DNA of 64,000 bases. It comes from Parelaphostrongylus tenuis (Eukaryota > Nematoda > Chromadorea > Rhabditida > Metastrongylidae). Numbering within the stretch: the first letter of the stretch is position 1; each line of letters opens with the position of its first letter. Location of the stretch: contig JAHQIW010006127.1 of the NCBI GenBank assembly GCA_019055375.1, positions 124,001 through 188,000 on the forward strand. The letters are read 5' to 3'. Both the position numbers and the translations under genes were made by a program. Shown piece after piece: positions 62,501 through 64,000 of this stretch. The notes below the pieces were generated by a model, which worked only from the letters and a program-made list of their open reading frames with translations, made no database searches and was not told the origin of the DNA.

Positions 62501-63198
62501 GGATCTCATAGGATGCAGCGAGTTACTGAAGGCAAGTTTAAATGATCTTGAAGAAGTAGTCATGCGATTCCTCATCTTCAGTATAGAGACCATGTGCATC
62601 AAATGCCATTTGACTTTATTATGAATTATTTTCCATAATTACAGGGTGACACGTGGGCTGATCAATCTGATCCGACTGTTATCGCCGAGAACGAATTGAT
62701 GGGGGCGGCAAGCTCAATTGAAGCTGCTGCTGTAAAATTGGCAGAACTTCGTCCCCGAGTGCAGCCGGTTCGTCTGATAAAAATATCCTGTCACTTTCCT
62801 CCTTAGTGCATCTTTGTTTTTCTGTCATATAGAGTTTCTTATCATAGCTTTCTTCTCTCTGTCTTTTATCCGTGCTTAACCCCACCTTACCGTCCACTAC
62901 GGTCGCCTTAGCTCTGATATGTCTGGTATTCTTGGGTTCATTGGCAACCAGAACTATTAGACATATCGAAGATCGGGTGTACCTTCCGCACTGGCCTCTA
63001 ACACCCTTCTCTTTCTCACTTTTACAACCTCTTGTGTTCCATCGTCCGTCCAACCCCCAATGTATGTCATTTTTCAGAAGACCGATGGGAATTTAGCATT
63101 TGACGAGCAAATTCTTAGCGCTGCGAAGTCAATCACAGCTGCCGTACAAACGCTGGTTAAAGCTGCATCGTCGGCGCAACGAGAATTGGTGGCCCAAG
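11198..63198 (+). CDS. tln-1: Talin (tln-1), 50 coding exons, 3' partial
   Basis: Talin is the cytosolic adaptor that binds and activates integrin beta tails through its FERM head and carries force to actin and vinculin through its helical rod. In nematodes it acts at muscle dense bodies and other integrin attachments. The spliced product here (about 2,371 residues) follows the animal talin order: F0 (about 1-83), F1 with its basic loop (84-200), F2 (205-320), F3 (325-415), linker, then rod bundles R1 to the start of R13. Diagnostic strings include [17 protein letters not shown] F0, [14 protein letters not shown] in F2, [14 protein letters not shown] in F3 and [10 protein letters not shown] in R13. 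Vertebrate talin is about 2,540 residues, so roughly 170 C-terminal residues lie outside. Every exon junction keeps frame, except for one extra base inside exon 11 and one inside exon 44. Identification by family recall is very secure; individual splice sites are inferred. Confidence 0.97.
11660..11900 (+). mobile_element. Highly degenerate SINE copy
   Basis: CGGGTTCACCAAGCCTTCCA and CAATTAATCACCTCAAGC match body positions of the 3967 copy. The tRNA-like head is unrecognisable. In talin intron 1. Confidence 0.4.
13417..13556 (+). mobile_element. Degenerate tRNA-derived SINE (5' part)
   Basis: AAGGCGCAGTGGTTAGATAT with a diverged B-box, then CAGACTTGTCTAAGAGGG, which corresponds to the family CAGACTTGTC segment. 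The 3' half is lost. Confidence 0.55.
13611..13904. repeat. TA/TACA low-complexity tract
   Basis: About 290 bp of TATATA/TACATA/TATGTA. It ends directly at CGGGAAGCGAAAAAAATACTG, next to the mariner-related block. Confidence 0.92.
14031..14950. repeat. Inverted repeat pair next to mariner relic
   Basis: About 60 bp at 14031-14095 (TCGCTGGACAAATAATTTTT) is the reverse complement of 14881-14950 (AAAAATTCTTGTCCAGC), with mismatches. The right arm is the sequence just 3' of the transposase stop, so the left arm looks like an inverted second copy of the mariner tail. Confidence 0.6.
14105..14450. repeat. Dispersed ATCATTCGATAGC repeat cluster
   Basis: Units with (T)AGACTNNTAATNATCATTCGATAGC followed by NCAAATCTCGA occur at 14105, 14270 and 14409, spaced 165 and 139 bp. 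Related units occur at 366-414, 17321, 17480 and about 26030, and inverted near 14851 and 55040. Confidence 0.55.
14956..16248 (-). pseudogene. Decayed mariner/Tc1-type transposase
   Basis: Reading the minus strand leftward: an N-terminal HTH with the hallmark [20 protein letters not shown], then frameshifts. Next come a catalytic-domain stretch ([34 protein letters not shown]), [16 protein letters not shown] (family QDGAPxHT) and [17 protein letters not shown] (family FWSKDxWPPSSPDLNPxD). Then [20 protein letters not shown] leads to a C-terminal [20 protein letters not shown] and a stop. Several frameshifts, lost catalytic-motif residues and a SINE insertion at 15149..15426 show it is dead. 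The gene would have cut and pasted an approximately 1.3-kb element at TA sites. Terminal repeats could not be paired confidently. Confidence 0.82.
15149..15426 (+). mobile_element. tRNA-derived SINE inserted in mariner relic
   Basis: The tRNA-like head GGCGCAGTGATTAGAGGTGC (A-box type) is followed by GTGGTTTGATCTC (B-box type), then the family body with ACTCGGTACAGCGG and the 3' end CAGCGCCGAGAG. It interrupts the transposase between the NPNS and VWSI motifs. Flanks TATGGACCACACAAGAG (15134) and TATGAGTCACACGGAG (15445) look like an eroded target-site duplication. Confidence 0.8.
16426..16467. repeat. (AT)n microsatellite
   Basis: About 21 AT units immediately beyond the 5' side of the mariner relic. 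Confidence 0.95.
17321..17800. repeat. Dispersed repeat, second cluster
   Basis: Units at 17321 and 17480, then GGAGTTTTCTTCCTCACAC and TTATATATGCACCAGAAAGT, which align with 485-540 (GCAGTTTTCTTCTCACGTAA, ATATATGCCCAAAGAGTGT). The stretch 290-680 is therefore another copy of the same family. Confidence 0.55.
19942..20081. mobile_element. Small MITE-like element, about 140 bp
   Basis: GTTACAAAAGTT at the left and AATTTTTGTAAC at the right pair at 11 of 12 positions. The interior carries GACATTTCGACGCCATCGCC, a module also seen near 2380 (GACATTTCGGCTTTGTCGCC). Confidence 0.55.
20969..21038 (-). repeat. tRNA-derived repeat head, minus strand
   Basis: Minus-strand AATAGTGCAACGGTTAGATA (A-box type) and CTGGGTTCGAATTCCC (B-box type), related to the 48046 copy. 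In talin intron 1. Confidence 0.5.
23868..23965 (+). CDS. tln-1: Talin exon 2 (F0 end)
   Basis: Residues 44-76, second half of the F0 ubiquitin-like fold ([17 protein letters not shown]... HSLEHYLIR). Acceptor ATTTCAG, donor CAG|GTCAGA. The split codon CCA joins it to exon 1, and it ends in phase 0. Confidence 0.92.
23966..27277 (+). other. Talin intron 2 (3.3 kb)
   Basis: Repeats of the ATCATTCGATAGC family near 25540, 26030, 26600, 26795 and 26900. A (GCCTAA) run of about two and a half units is at about 25402. Nothing coding. Confidence 0.7.
27278..27436 (+). CDS. tln-1: Talin exon 3 (F0-F1)
   Basis: Residues 77-129: [19 protein letters not shown] at the F0/F1 junction, then the F1 core with [13 protein letters not shown]. 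Acceptor ATTCCAG, donor TTG|GTAAGA, phase 0 at both ends. Confidence 0.95.
28389..28528 (+). CDS. tln-1: Talin exon 4 (F1 loop)
   Basis: Residues 130-176. Encodes the unstructured F1 insertion, rich in Lys, Arg and Glu ([15 protein letters not shown] near the end). In vertebrate talin this loop contacts acidic membrane lipids. It is longer than the vertebrate loop by about 15 residues. Acceptor TTTTTCAG, donor CG|GTTAGT, phase 2. Confidence 0.9.
29431..29544 (+). CDS. tln-1: Talin exon 5 (F1 end)
   Basis: Residues 176-214: [19 protein letters not shown], then [19 protein letters not shown], a near-exact match to talin F1 helix and strand. The acceptor is TTTAAG instead of CAG. Donor AG|GTCGGT, phase 2. 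Confidence 0.93.
30919..30994 (+). CDS. tln-1: Talin exon 6 (F2 start)
   Basis: Residues 214-239, [19 protein letters not shown] then CRDGVLR, the start of the all-helical F2 (acyl-CoA-binding-like) domain. Acceptor ATTACAG. Donor CGA|GTGGGT is chosen because it restores phase 0 with exon 7. Confidence 0.9.
31251..31317. repeat. (AT)n microsatellite
   Basis: AT dinucleotides with one TACATA interruption, in talin intron 6. Confidence 0.95.
31698..31801 (+). CDS. tln-1: Talin exon 7 (F2)
   Basis: Residues 240-274: [19 protein letters not shown], then [16 protein letters not shown]. Acceptor ACTTTAG, donor GA|GTGAGT, phase 2. A 4.0-kb intron follows. Confidence 0.9.
32505..32569. repeat. 35-bp tandem duplication
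   Basis: The 30-mer beginning GGGTCAGTATAAGATTTGAA and ending TAAGGAGGAC occurs at 32505-32534 and again at 32540-32569 without mismatch. Recent, in talin intron 7. Confidence 0.9.
33001..33199 (-). mobile_element. Degenerate tRNA-derived SINE, minus strand
   Basis: Read on the minus strand: AAGTGTAGCGCAGTGGTTAG, then AGGTACCCTGCGATGCACAC, and a body with eroded family segments. In talin intron 7. Confidence 0.6.
35488..35573. repeat. (CAA)n trinucleotide repeat
   Basis: Over 25 CAA/ACA units with single-base breaks, in talin intron 7, about 230 bp before exon 8. The Thr, Gln or Val runs in open frames are not coding. Confidence 0.95.
35801..35864 (+). CDS. tln-1: Talin exon 8 (F2)
   Basis: Residues 274-295, [20 protein letters not shown]. 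Contains the strongly conserved DFLPKEY of F2. Acceptor TTTTTACAG, donor CTG|GTAACA, phase 0. Confidence 0.9.
36252..36357 (+). CDS. tln-1: Talin exon 9 (F2-F3)
   Basis: Residues 296-331: [20 protein letters not shown], then [15 protein letters not shown], the last F2 helix and first F3 strand. Acceptor TGTTCCAG, donor G|GTATGT, phase 1. Confidence 0.93.
36717..36947 (-). CDS. Unidentified ORF inside talin intron 9
   Basis: About 76 open codons on the minus strand ([20 protein letters not shown]... [20 protein letters not shown]) ending in TGA, in an unusually GC-rich pocket. AATAAA lies 91 nt downstream on the same strand (plus 36621-36626). There is no good ATG near the start of the open stretch, and a TGA stands just before it. 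It could be the last exon of a nested gene or a retrocopy fragment. Function unknown. Confidence 0.28.
38138..38292 (+). CDS. tln-1: Talin exon 10 (F3, integrin-binding PTB fold)
   Basis: Residues 331-382: [20 protein letters not shown], then [18 protein letters not shown]. The RRW (Trp about residue 373) aligns with vertebrate Arg358/Trp359, which hold the integrin NPxY motif. Acceptor TTTTTAG, donor CTG|GTTAGT, phase 0. Confidence 0.95.
38467..38650. repeat. Interspersed repeat, copy 1 (intron 10)
   Basis: CGTTTCGGCAGCATCGCCCG, CCTCATCAGAGCC, then ACTGATAGTAGGGGCAGGG and CTGAAATTGTGGTTTCG align with 49239-49421. Confidence 0.75.
38942..39131 (+). CDS. tln-1: Talin exon 11 (F3 end, apparent +1 frameshift)
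   Basis: Residues 383-445: [20 protein letters not shown], then [15 protein letters not shown], the last F3 strands and helix. After HLGIEGDEG the reading continues as [15 protein letters not shown] only if one T of the pair at 39086-39087 is skipped; STMLED is identical in vertebrate talin. Read literally, the exon runs on to FDNARRRC and stops in the next intron. Acceptor GCTTAG, donor CTG|GTTTGT. Confidence 0.9.
39967..40128 (+). CDS. tln-1: Talin exon 12 (head-rod linker)
   Basis: Residues 446-499. Opens [16 protein letters not shown] and becomes rich in Gln, Tyr and Gly ([19 protein letters not shown]). This is the flexible linker that carries the calpain site in vertebrates; sequence similarity there is low. 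Acceptor ATTCAG, donor AGG|GTACGT, phase 0. Confidence 0.85.
40129..42429 (+). other. Talin intron 12 (2.3 kb)
   Basis: No gene or clear repeat pair recognised. Short GC-richer patch at 41530-41640. Confidence 0.6.
42430..42590 (+). CDS. tln-1: Talin exon 13 (R1 start)
   Basis: Residues 500-553: [20 protein letters not shown], then a Glu-rich helix and [14 protein letters not shown]. Corresponds to the start of the first rod bundle. The acceptor (GATTAAG) is the least certain in the gene. It was chosen because upstream choices run into stops or break phase. Donor AA|GTAAGT. Confidence 0.78.
42865..42943 (+). CDS. tln-1: Talin exon 14 (R1)
   Basis: Residues 553-579, [20 protein letters not shown] then GAATAQ. 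Acceptor ATTGCAG, donor CAG|GTTTGT, phase 0. Confidence 0.88.
43600..43733 (+). CDS. tln-1: Talin exon 15 (R1)
   Basis: Residues 580-624: [37 protein letters not shown]. Aligns with vertebrate TAVGCAVTTISSNL, the region of the first vinculin-binding helix. Acceptor TTTTCCAG, donor AG|GTATTC, phase 2. Confidence 0.92.
43840..43918 (+). CDS. tln-1: Talin exon 16 (R1)
   Basis: Residues 624-650, [20 protein letters not shown] then VNPEHE. Acceptor TTTTTCAG, donor GAG|GTTGGT, phase 0. Confidence 0.9.
44189..44352 (+). CDS. tln-1: Talin exon 17 (R1 end)
   Basis: Residues 651-705: [20 protein letters not shown]... [16 protein letters not shown]. The acceptor is TTGAAG. Donor AG|GTATCT, phase 2. 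A 5.2-kb intron follows, the last long one. Confidence 0.9.
48046..48122 (-). repeat. tRNA-derived repeat head, minus strand
   Basis: Minus-strand GAGCGTC ... GACGTTC pair as an acceptor-like stem; GGGTTCGATTCCTGT gives a B-box/T-arm. In talin intron 17. Confidence 0.5.
49239..49421. repeat. Interspersed repeat, copy 2 (intron 17)
   Basis: GTGTTTCGGCAATCGCGCCC, GCCTCATCAGAGCC, then ACTGATAGTAGTGAAGAGG and GTGAAATTGTGGTTCTC. Same orientation as 38467; a 16-bp indel separates the two in the middle. Confidence 0.75.
49543..49714 (+). CDS. tln-1: Talin exon 18 (R2)
   Basis: Residues 705-762: [20 protein letters not shown], then [20 protein letters not shown], one of the best conserved rod stretches (vertebrate ATQCALSTSQLVACTKVVAP). 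Acceptor TTTTTCAG, donor CAG|GTAAAG, phase 0. Confidence 0.96.
50090..50197 (+). CDS. tln-1: Talin exon 19 (R2)
   Basis: Residues 763-798: [37 protein letters not shown] short exon in a frame different from the long overlapping open frame here. Acceptor TTCTAG, donor CAA|GTATGT, phase 0. Aligns with vertebrate VAKAVEGCVSASQAA. Confidence 0.85.
50397..50519 (+). CDS. tln-1: Talin exon 20 (R2-R3)
   Basis: Residues 799-839: [20 protein letters not shown]... [18 protein letters not shown]. Matches vertebrate VTQALNELLQHVK at the R2/R3 boundary. Acceptor TTGCAG, donor CAG|GTTTGA, phase 0. Confidence 0.92.
50755..50925 (+). CDS. tln-1: Talin exon 21 (R3)
   Basis: Residues 840-896: [20 protein letters not shown]... 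[21 protein letters not shown]3 is the bundle that opens first under force in vertebrate talin. Acceptor TTAG, donor AGG|GTTTGT, phase 0. Confidence 0.92.
51115..51306 (+). CDS. tln-1: Talin exon 22 (R3 end)
   Basis: Residues 897-960, ending [25 protein letters not shown]; vertebrate has [20 protein letters not shown]. Acceptor ATTAG, donor AAG|GTAGAG, phase 0. Confidence 0.93.
51694..52005. mobile_element. MITE-like element, about 312 bp
   Basis: Terminal inverted repeats AACCCGTTCGGGACGGC (51694) and GCCATCTCGAACGGGTT (ending 52005) pair at 15 of 17 positions. No coding frame inside. In talin intron 22. Confidence 0.7.
52884..52957 (+). CDS. tln-1: Talin exon 23 (R4)
   Basis: Residues 961-985: [25 protein letters not shown]. 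Acceptor CTCAG, donor AA|GTGAGT, phase 2. Fits the vertebrate helix ending AEQIPLLV. Confidence 0.82.
53030..53120 (+). CDS. tln-1: Talin exon 24 (R4)
   Basis: Residues 985-1015: [30 protein letters not shown]. Acceptor GTATAG, donor CAG|GTTAGA, phase 0. Confidence 0.87.
53215..53412 (+). CDS. tln-1: Talin exon 25 (R4)
   Basis: Residues 1016-1081: [20 protein letters not shown]... [17 protein letters not shown], matching vertebrate LGTALAELRTAAQKAQ. Acceptor CTATAG, donor AGA|GTAAGC, phase 0. Confidence 0.93.
53487..53603 (+). CDS. tln-1: Talin exon 26 (R4-R5)
   Basis: Residues 1082-1120: [20 protein letters not shown]... [12 protein letters not shown]. Acceptor CCTCAG, donor CAG|GTGAAT, phase 0. 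Confidence 0.9.
53703..53857 (+). CDS. tln-1: Talin exon 27 (R5)
   Basis: Residues 1121-1172: [40 protein letters not shown]. The acceptor is CATTAAG. Donor CTC|GTTAGT, phase 2. Confidence 0.87.
54027..54129 (+). CDS. tln-1: Talin exon 28 (R5)
   Basis: Residues 1172-1206: [34 protein letters not shown]. Acceptor GCGTTAG is the only one consistent with phase 2 input and with the vertebrate spacing. Donor CAG|GTATAA, phase 0. Confidence 0.78.
54220..54483 (+). CDS. tln-1: Talin exon 29 (R5-R6)
   Basis: Residues 1207-1294: [20 protein letters not shown]... [20 protein letters not shown]. Matches vertebrate CLPGQRDVDNALR. Acceptor ATTTCAG, donor CCG|GTACGT, phase 0. Confidence 0.94.
54484..55306 (+). 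other. Talin intron 29
   Basis: Mostly one copy of the dispersed ATCATTCGATAGC-type family in inverted orientation (GAGCTTTCGAATGATTATGA near 55046). Long open frame 54882-55139 has no codon bias. Confidence 0.5.
55307..55531 (+). CDS. tln-1: Talin exon 30 (R6)
   Basis: Residues 1295-1369: [20 protein letters not shown]... [18 protein letters not shown], then [14 protein letters not shown] (vertebrate APGQKECDNALRQLE). Acceptor TTTTAG, donor CAG|GTGCGA, phase 0. Confidence 0.94.
55596..55762 (+). CDS. tln-1: Talin exon 31 (R6-R7)
   Basis: Residues 1370-1425: [36 protein letters not shown]. Near identical to vertebrate SYFGCLDSVMENSKVLGEAM. Acceptor ATTCAG, donor AG|GTGGGC, phase 2. Confidence 0.95.
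55942..56140 (+). CDS. tln-1: Talin exon 32 (R7)
   Basis: Residues 1425-1491: [25 protein letters not shown], then [20 protein letters not shown]. Vertebrate counterpart FTEAAAQAAYLVGVSDPNS. Acceptor CTTGCAG, donor GAT|GTGAGT, phase 0. Confidence 0.93.
56229..56400 (+). mobile_element. Degenerate tRNA-derived SINE (5' part)
   Basis: TTTAGCGTAGTGGTTAGCGT followed by TTGATGGATTGATCCGCTCG; in talin intron 32. The body is diverged and truncated. Confidence 0.55.
57091..57263 (+). CDS. tln-1: Talin exon 33 (R8)
   Basis: Residues 1492-1549: [41 protein letters not shown]8 is the bundle inserted in R7 that recruits LD-motif proteins such as RIAM and DLC1 in vertebrates. Acceptor TTTTTTAG, donor AG|GTTTGC, phase 2. 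Confidence 0.95.
57428..57619 (+). CDS. tln-1: Talin exon 34 (R8)
   Basis: Residues 1549-1613: [40 protein letters not shown]. Matches vertebrate ASNPEFSSVPAQISPEGRA. The acceptor is TTTCAAG. Donor AG|GTAAAA, phase 2. It lies in a different frame from the longest open frame at this site. Confidence 0.92.
57710..57782 (+). CDS. tln-1: Talin exon 35 (R8-R7)
   Basis: Residues 1613-1637: [24 protein letters not shown] (vertebrate TARALAVNPRDPPRWSVLAG). Acceptor GTTTAG, donor GAG|GTTATC, phase 0. Confidence 0.9.
57848..57940 (+). CDS. tln-1: Talin exon 36 (R7)
   Basis: Residues 1638-1668: [31 protein letters not shown] (vertebrate VSDSIKKLITSMRDKAPGQ). Acceptor GTTCAG, donor CAG|GTTAGC, phase 0. 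Confidence 0.94.
58380..58538 (+). CDS. tln-1: Talin exon 37 (R7-R9)
   Basis: Residues 1669-1721: [20 protein letters not shown]... [17 protein letters not shown]. Acceptor GTTACAG, donor AAG|GTGATT, phase 0. R9 is the bundle that masks F3 in autoinhibited vertebrate talin. Confidence 0.87.
58608..58799 (+). CDS. tln-1: Talin exon 38 (R9)
   Basis: Residues 1722-1785: [20 protein letters not shown]... [15 protein letters not shown] (vertebrate LQLLYTAKEAGGNPK). Acceptor TCTATAG, donor AAG|GTTGTA, phase 0. Confidence 0.94.
58857..58956 (+). CDS. tln-1: Talin exon 39 (R9)
   Basis: Residues 1786-1819: [33 protein letters not shown]. Acceptor TTCTAG. Donor G|GTGGGT gives phase 1 and restores the conserved Gly-Val with exon 40. 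Confidence 0.9.
59225..59354 (+). CDS. tln-1: Talin exon 40 (R9-R10)
   Basis: Residues 1819-1862: [20 protein letters not shown]... [11 protein letters not shown] (vertebrate AGVVGGMVDSITQAI). Acceptor TTTCCAG, donor AG|GTGCTT, phase 2. Confidence 0.92.
59525..59627 (+). CDS. tln-1: Talin exon 41 (R10)
   Basis: Residues 1862-1896: [35 protein letters not shown]. Acceptor ACTTCAG, because the nearby TCTCAG leads to a stop. Donor CAG|GTAAGG, phase 0; the 50-nt intron that follows is the shortest in the gene. Confidence 0.87.
59678..59803 (+). CDS. tln-1: Talin exon 42 (R10)
   Basis: Residues 1897-1938: [33 protein letters not shown]. Acceptor TTTTCAG, donor CAG|GTGTGC, phase 0. Confidence 0.9.
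59855..60128 (+). mobile_element. tRNA-derived SINE copy abutting talin exon 43
   Basis: Head GCAGCGCATTGGTTAGAGGT; the tail, reading ACTCATCAGCGCC, matches the family end. Only a few bases separate the tail from the exon 43 acceptor at 60130-60131, so the SINE fills nearly all of the 328-nt intron 42. Confidence 0.7.
60132..60349 (+). CDS. tln-1: Talin exon 43 (R10-R11)
   Basis: Residues 1939-2011: [40 protein letters not shown], very close to vertebrate GTQACITAASAVSGIIADLD. Acceptor CTTTTTAG, directly against the tail of a SINE. Donor AG|GTGAGT, phase 2. Confidence 0.96.
60436..60620 (+). CDS. tln-1: Talin exon 44 (R11, apparent +1 frameshift)
   Basis: Residues 2011-2072: [37 protein letters not shown], then [20 protein letters not shown]. 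The second part is in frame only if one A of the run 60547-60549 is skipped; vertebrate talin has SSVATITRLADVVKLGAASL here. With the base removed, the exon ends in phase 0 at CAG|GTGCGC and fits exon 45. Acceptor GTTCAG. Confidence 0.92.
60681..60806 (+). CDS. tln-1: Talin exon 45 (R11), GC donor
   Basis: Residues 2073-2114: [42 protein letters not shown]. Acceptor TTTTCAG. The exon must end in phase 0 at AAG to join [11 protein letters not shown], and the next bases are GCGAGT, so the intron appears to be GC-AG. Confidence 0.9.
60966..61572. mobile_element. TIR (MITE-like) element hosting a SINE
   Basis: Perfect 28-bp inverted repeats at 60966-60993 and 61545-61572 (ATATGCCTTATAGTT... / ...AACTATAAGGCATAT). 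Without the SINE and one copy of its target duplication the element is about 300 bp. Its left interior (GAGCCAT... TACACGTGTTTCGATC, GCCTCGTCAGTTG) also occurs at about 1968-2060. Confidence 0.8.
61011..61297 (+). mobile_element. tRNA-derived SINE copy with 13-bp target duplication
   Basis: The best preserved copy. Direct repeats ACATTAGGCCTGT stand at 60994-61006 and 61311-61323. Head GGCGCATTGGTTAGAGGTGC, B-box GGTTCGATCTT. It lies in talin intron 45, nested in an older terminal-inverted-repeat element (60966..61572). Confidence 0.88.
61827..61943 (+). CDS. tln-1: Talin exon 46 (R11 end)
   Basis: Residues 2115-2153: [39 protein letters not shown], matching vertebrate VMVTNVTSLLKTVKAVEDEA. 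Acceptor TTTTCAG, donor AAG|GTTCAT, phase 0. Confidence 0.96.
62032..62304 (+). CDS. tln-1: Talin exon 47 (R12)
   Basis: Residues 2154-2244, the largest exon in the window: [40 protein letters not shown]. Vertebrate counterpart EDVIATANLSRRAIADML. Acceptor TTTCCAG, donor CAG|GTAATG, phase 0. Confidence 0.95.
62394..62531 (+). CDS. tln-1: Talin exon 48 (R12), GC donor
   Basis: Residues 2245-2290: [46 protein letters not shown]. The acceptor is TTTTTTGAG. The donor AAG|GCAAGT matches the GC-donor consensus and gives vertebrate-like spacing to the next exon. A GT 24 nt further on is an alternative that would add ASLNDLEE. Confidence 0.9.
62645..62767 (+). CDS. tln-1: Talin exon 49 (R13 start)
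   Basis: Residues 2291-2331: [38 protein letters not shown] (vertebrate [20 protein letters not shown]). Acceptor TTACAG, donor CCG|GTTCGT, phase 0. Confidence 0.96.
63078..63198 (+). CDS. tln-1: Talin exon 50 (R13), last exon in window
   Basis: Residues 2332-2371: [40 protein letters not shown], an almost invariant talin segment within the vinculin-binding and actin-binding end of the rod. Acceptor TTTTCAG, donor G|GTAAAC, phase 1. No further talin exon is visible in 63199-64000. Confidence 0.95.
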
Positions 63199-63755
63199 GT
63201 AAACTGGGGAACTTGTATCAAGCTTTCTTGATGAACTTACCGAAAGAGATTTGCATTTTGGACCAGAAATACATCGAGAGCCTTGTCGTCATAGTGAAAA
63301 GTTTATTTGTTAGGATGCATAAAATTTGTCAGCTACTCTCTCGTTGGGAGAAGTGGAAAGAAGGGTTATTTTGAACCCTTCGAAAACTCCTTGATTAGCT
63401 CACAAGATAGTCAGAAAACTTTACGTCCAATAGTAAAGTTAATCTCTGTTTGGATGATGCTCGCTAAAATTAACAGTACTATTATAGTTACTTTCAAGAG
63501 CGGAAATGTATCAGCCTTTGCTTTATACAGTAGTTCACAGTTTCTTTTGATAATTAGATGTGTTTTTTATAAAGATCATTCGATCAGGTGAAGTTTTGAC
63601 AACTTTCGCCTCCTCCAGAGCTTGGAAAGATCAGATTGTGTGCAACTTAATCAGCCCACAAGAAAGACAATTAAACGTGGATTTGAATCGTAATGAAAGC
63701 AAAAATTTTTTTCACACACCGAAATCTTTTTGTGAACCTTCCGTCAAGTTTTACA

Positions 63756-64000
63756 TGTGAAGATTAACACTGCATAGTCCACATGGACTGGTTATGTACT
63801 TCTCACCTCAAATGCTTCGTAAGTCGTCGTAATAGCGCTTACGTGATTGAGTCCTCTGACGTCACCGCCCCTTATATCGATACATATGTGTCGTATGGCT
63901 CTGCTTATATAAGCCATCCTTGAACTCCTTATACAGTATCATGAAGCAATAAACGTAAACGTCTTGTCGATCTAGAAGCTCATGACTCTTTCGGGAGAGT
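63756..64000 (+). mobile_element. LTR-like block at window edge
   Basis: Begins TGTGAAGATTAACACTGC. It carries a perfect CRE palindrome TGACGTCA (63857-63864), a TATA box TATATAAG (63906-63913) and AATAAA (63948-63953) only 35 bp downstream. A promoter followed at once by a poly(A) signal is the layout of a retrotransposon LTR (U3-R). It lies in talin intron 50 and would continue past 64000. An internal promoter of another gene is the alternative. Confidence 0.4.

Noticed and set aside
63199..64000. Remaining talin exons
   Set aside because: I searched all plus frames for the expected GLISAAR and later R13 and dimerisation motifs and found none; they must lie beyond the window.

Overview
This is AT-rich eukaryotic genomic DNA from a nematode, most likely a strongylid or hookworm-like species (inference). 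Exons are short and GC-richer than their surroundings. Splice sites are of the GTAAGT / TTTTCAG type. Introns near the start of the gene are very long, TA and CA microsatellites are frequent, and tRNA-derived SINEs and mariner or MITE debris fill the non-coding space.

One gene dominates the window: talin (C. elegans tln-1), on the + strand. It starts at 11198 and runs off the right edge. I could place 50 consecutive coding exons (11198..63198), all joined in frame, encoding about 2,370 residues. These cover the FERM head (F0, F1, F2, F3), a Tyr/Gln/Gly-rich linker, and the helical rod through the first helices of R13. The last part of R13 and the dimerisation helix must lie beyond 64000. Exons 1-17 (head, linker, first rod bundle) are spread over 33 kb with introns up to 12.5 kb. 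Exons 18-50 (most of the rod) are packed into about 14 kb, mostly with introns of 50-450 bp.

Two single-base insertions break the talin frame relative to its family, in exon 11 and exon 44. Both lie in short homopolymers, and the frame is otherwise perfect, so consensus error is more likely than gene death. Two introns (45 and 48) appear to use GC donors.

Positions 1-11197 and the long introns hold repeats: at least nine copies of a tRNA-headed SINE, one with a clean 13-bp target-site duplication and one inserted in a mariner relic; foldback elements with a tRNA-like core; several TIR/MITE elements; a decayed mariner transposase (14956..16248, minus strand); and TA/CA microsatellites. Two short coding-like segments with splice signals, at 6461..6548 (+) and 9828..9977 (-), do not belong to talin and I could not identify them. 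At the right edge, an LTR-like block with a CRE, a TATA box and AATAAA may be the start of a retrotransposon in talin intron 50. I found no bacterial features, CRISPR arrays or rRNA, and no obviously new multi-gene system.
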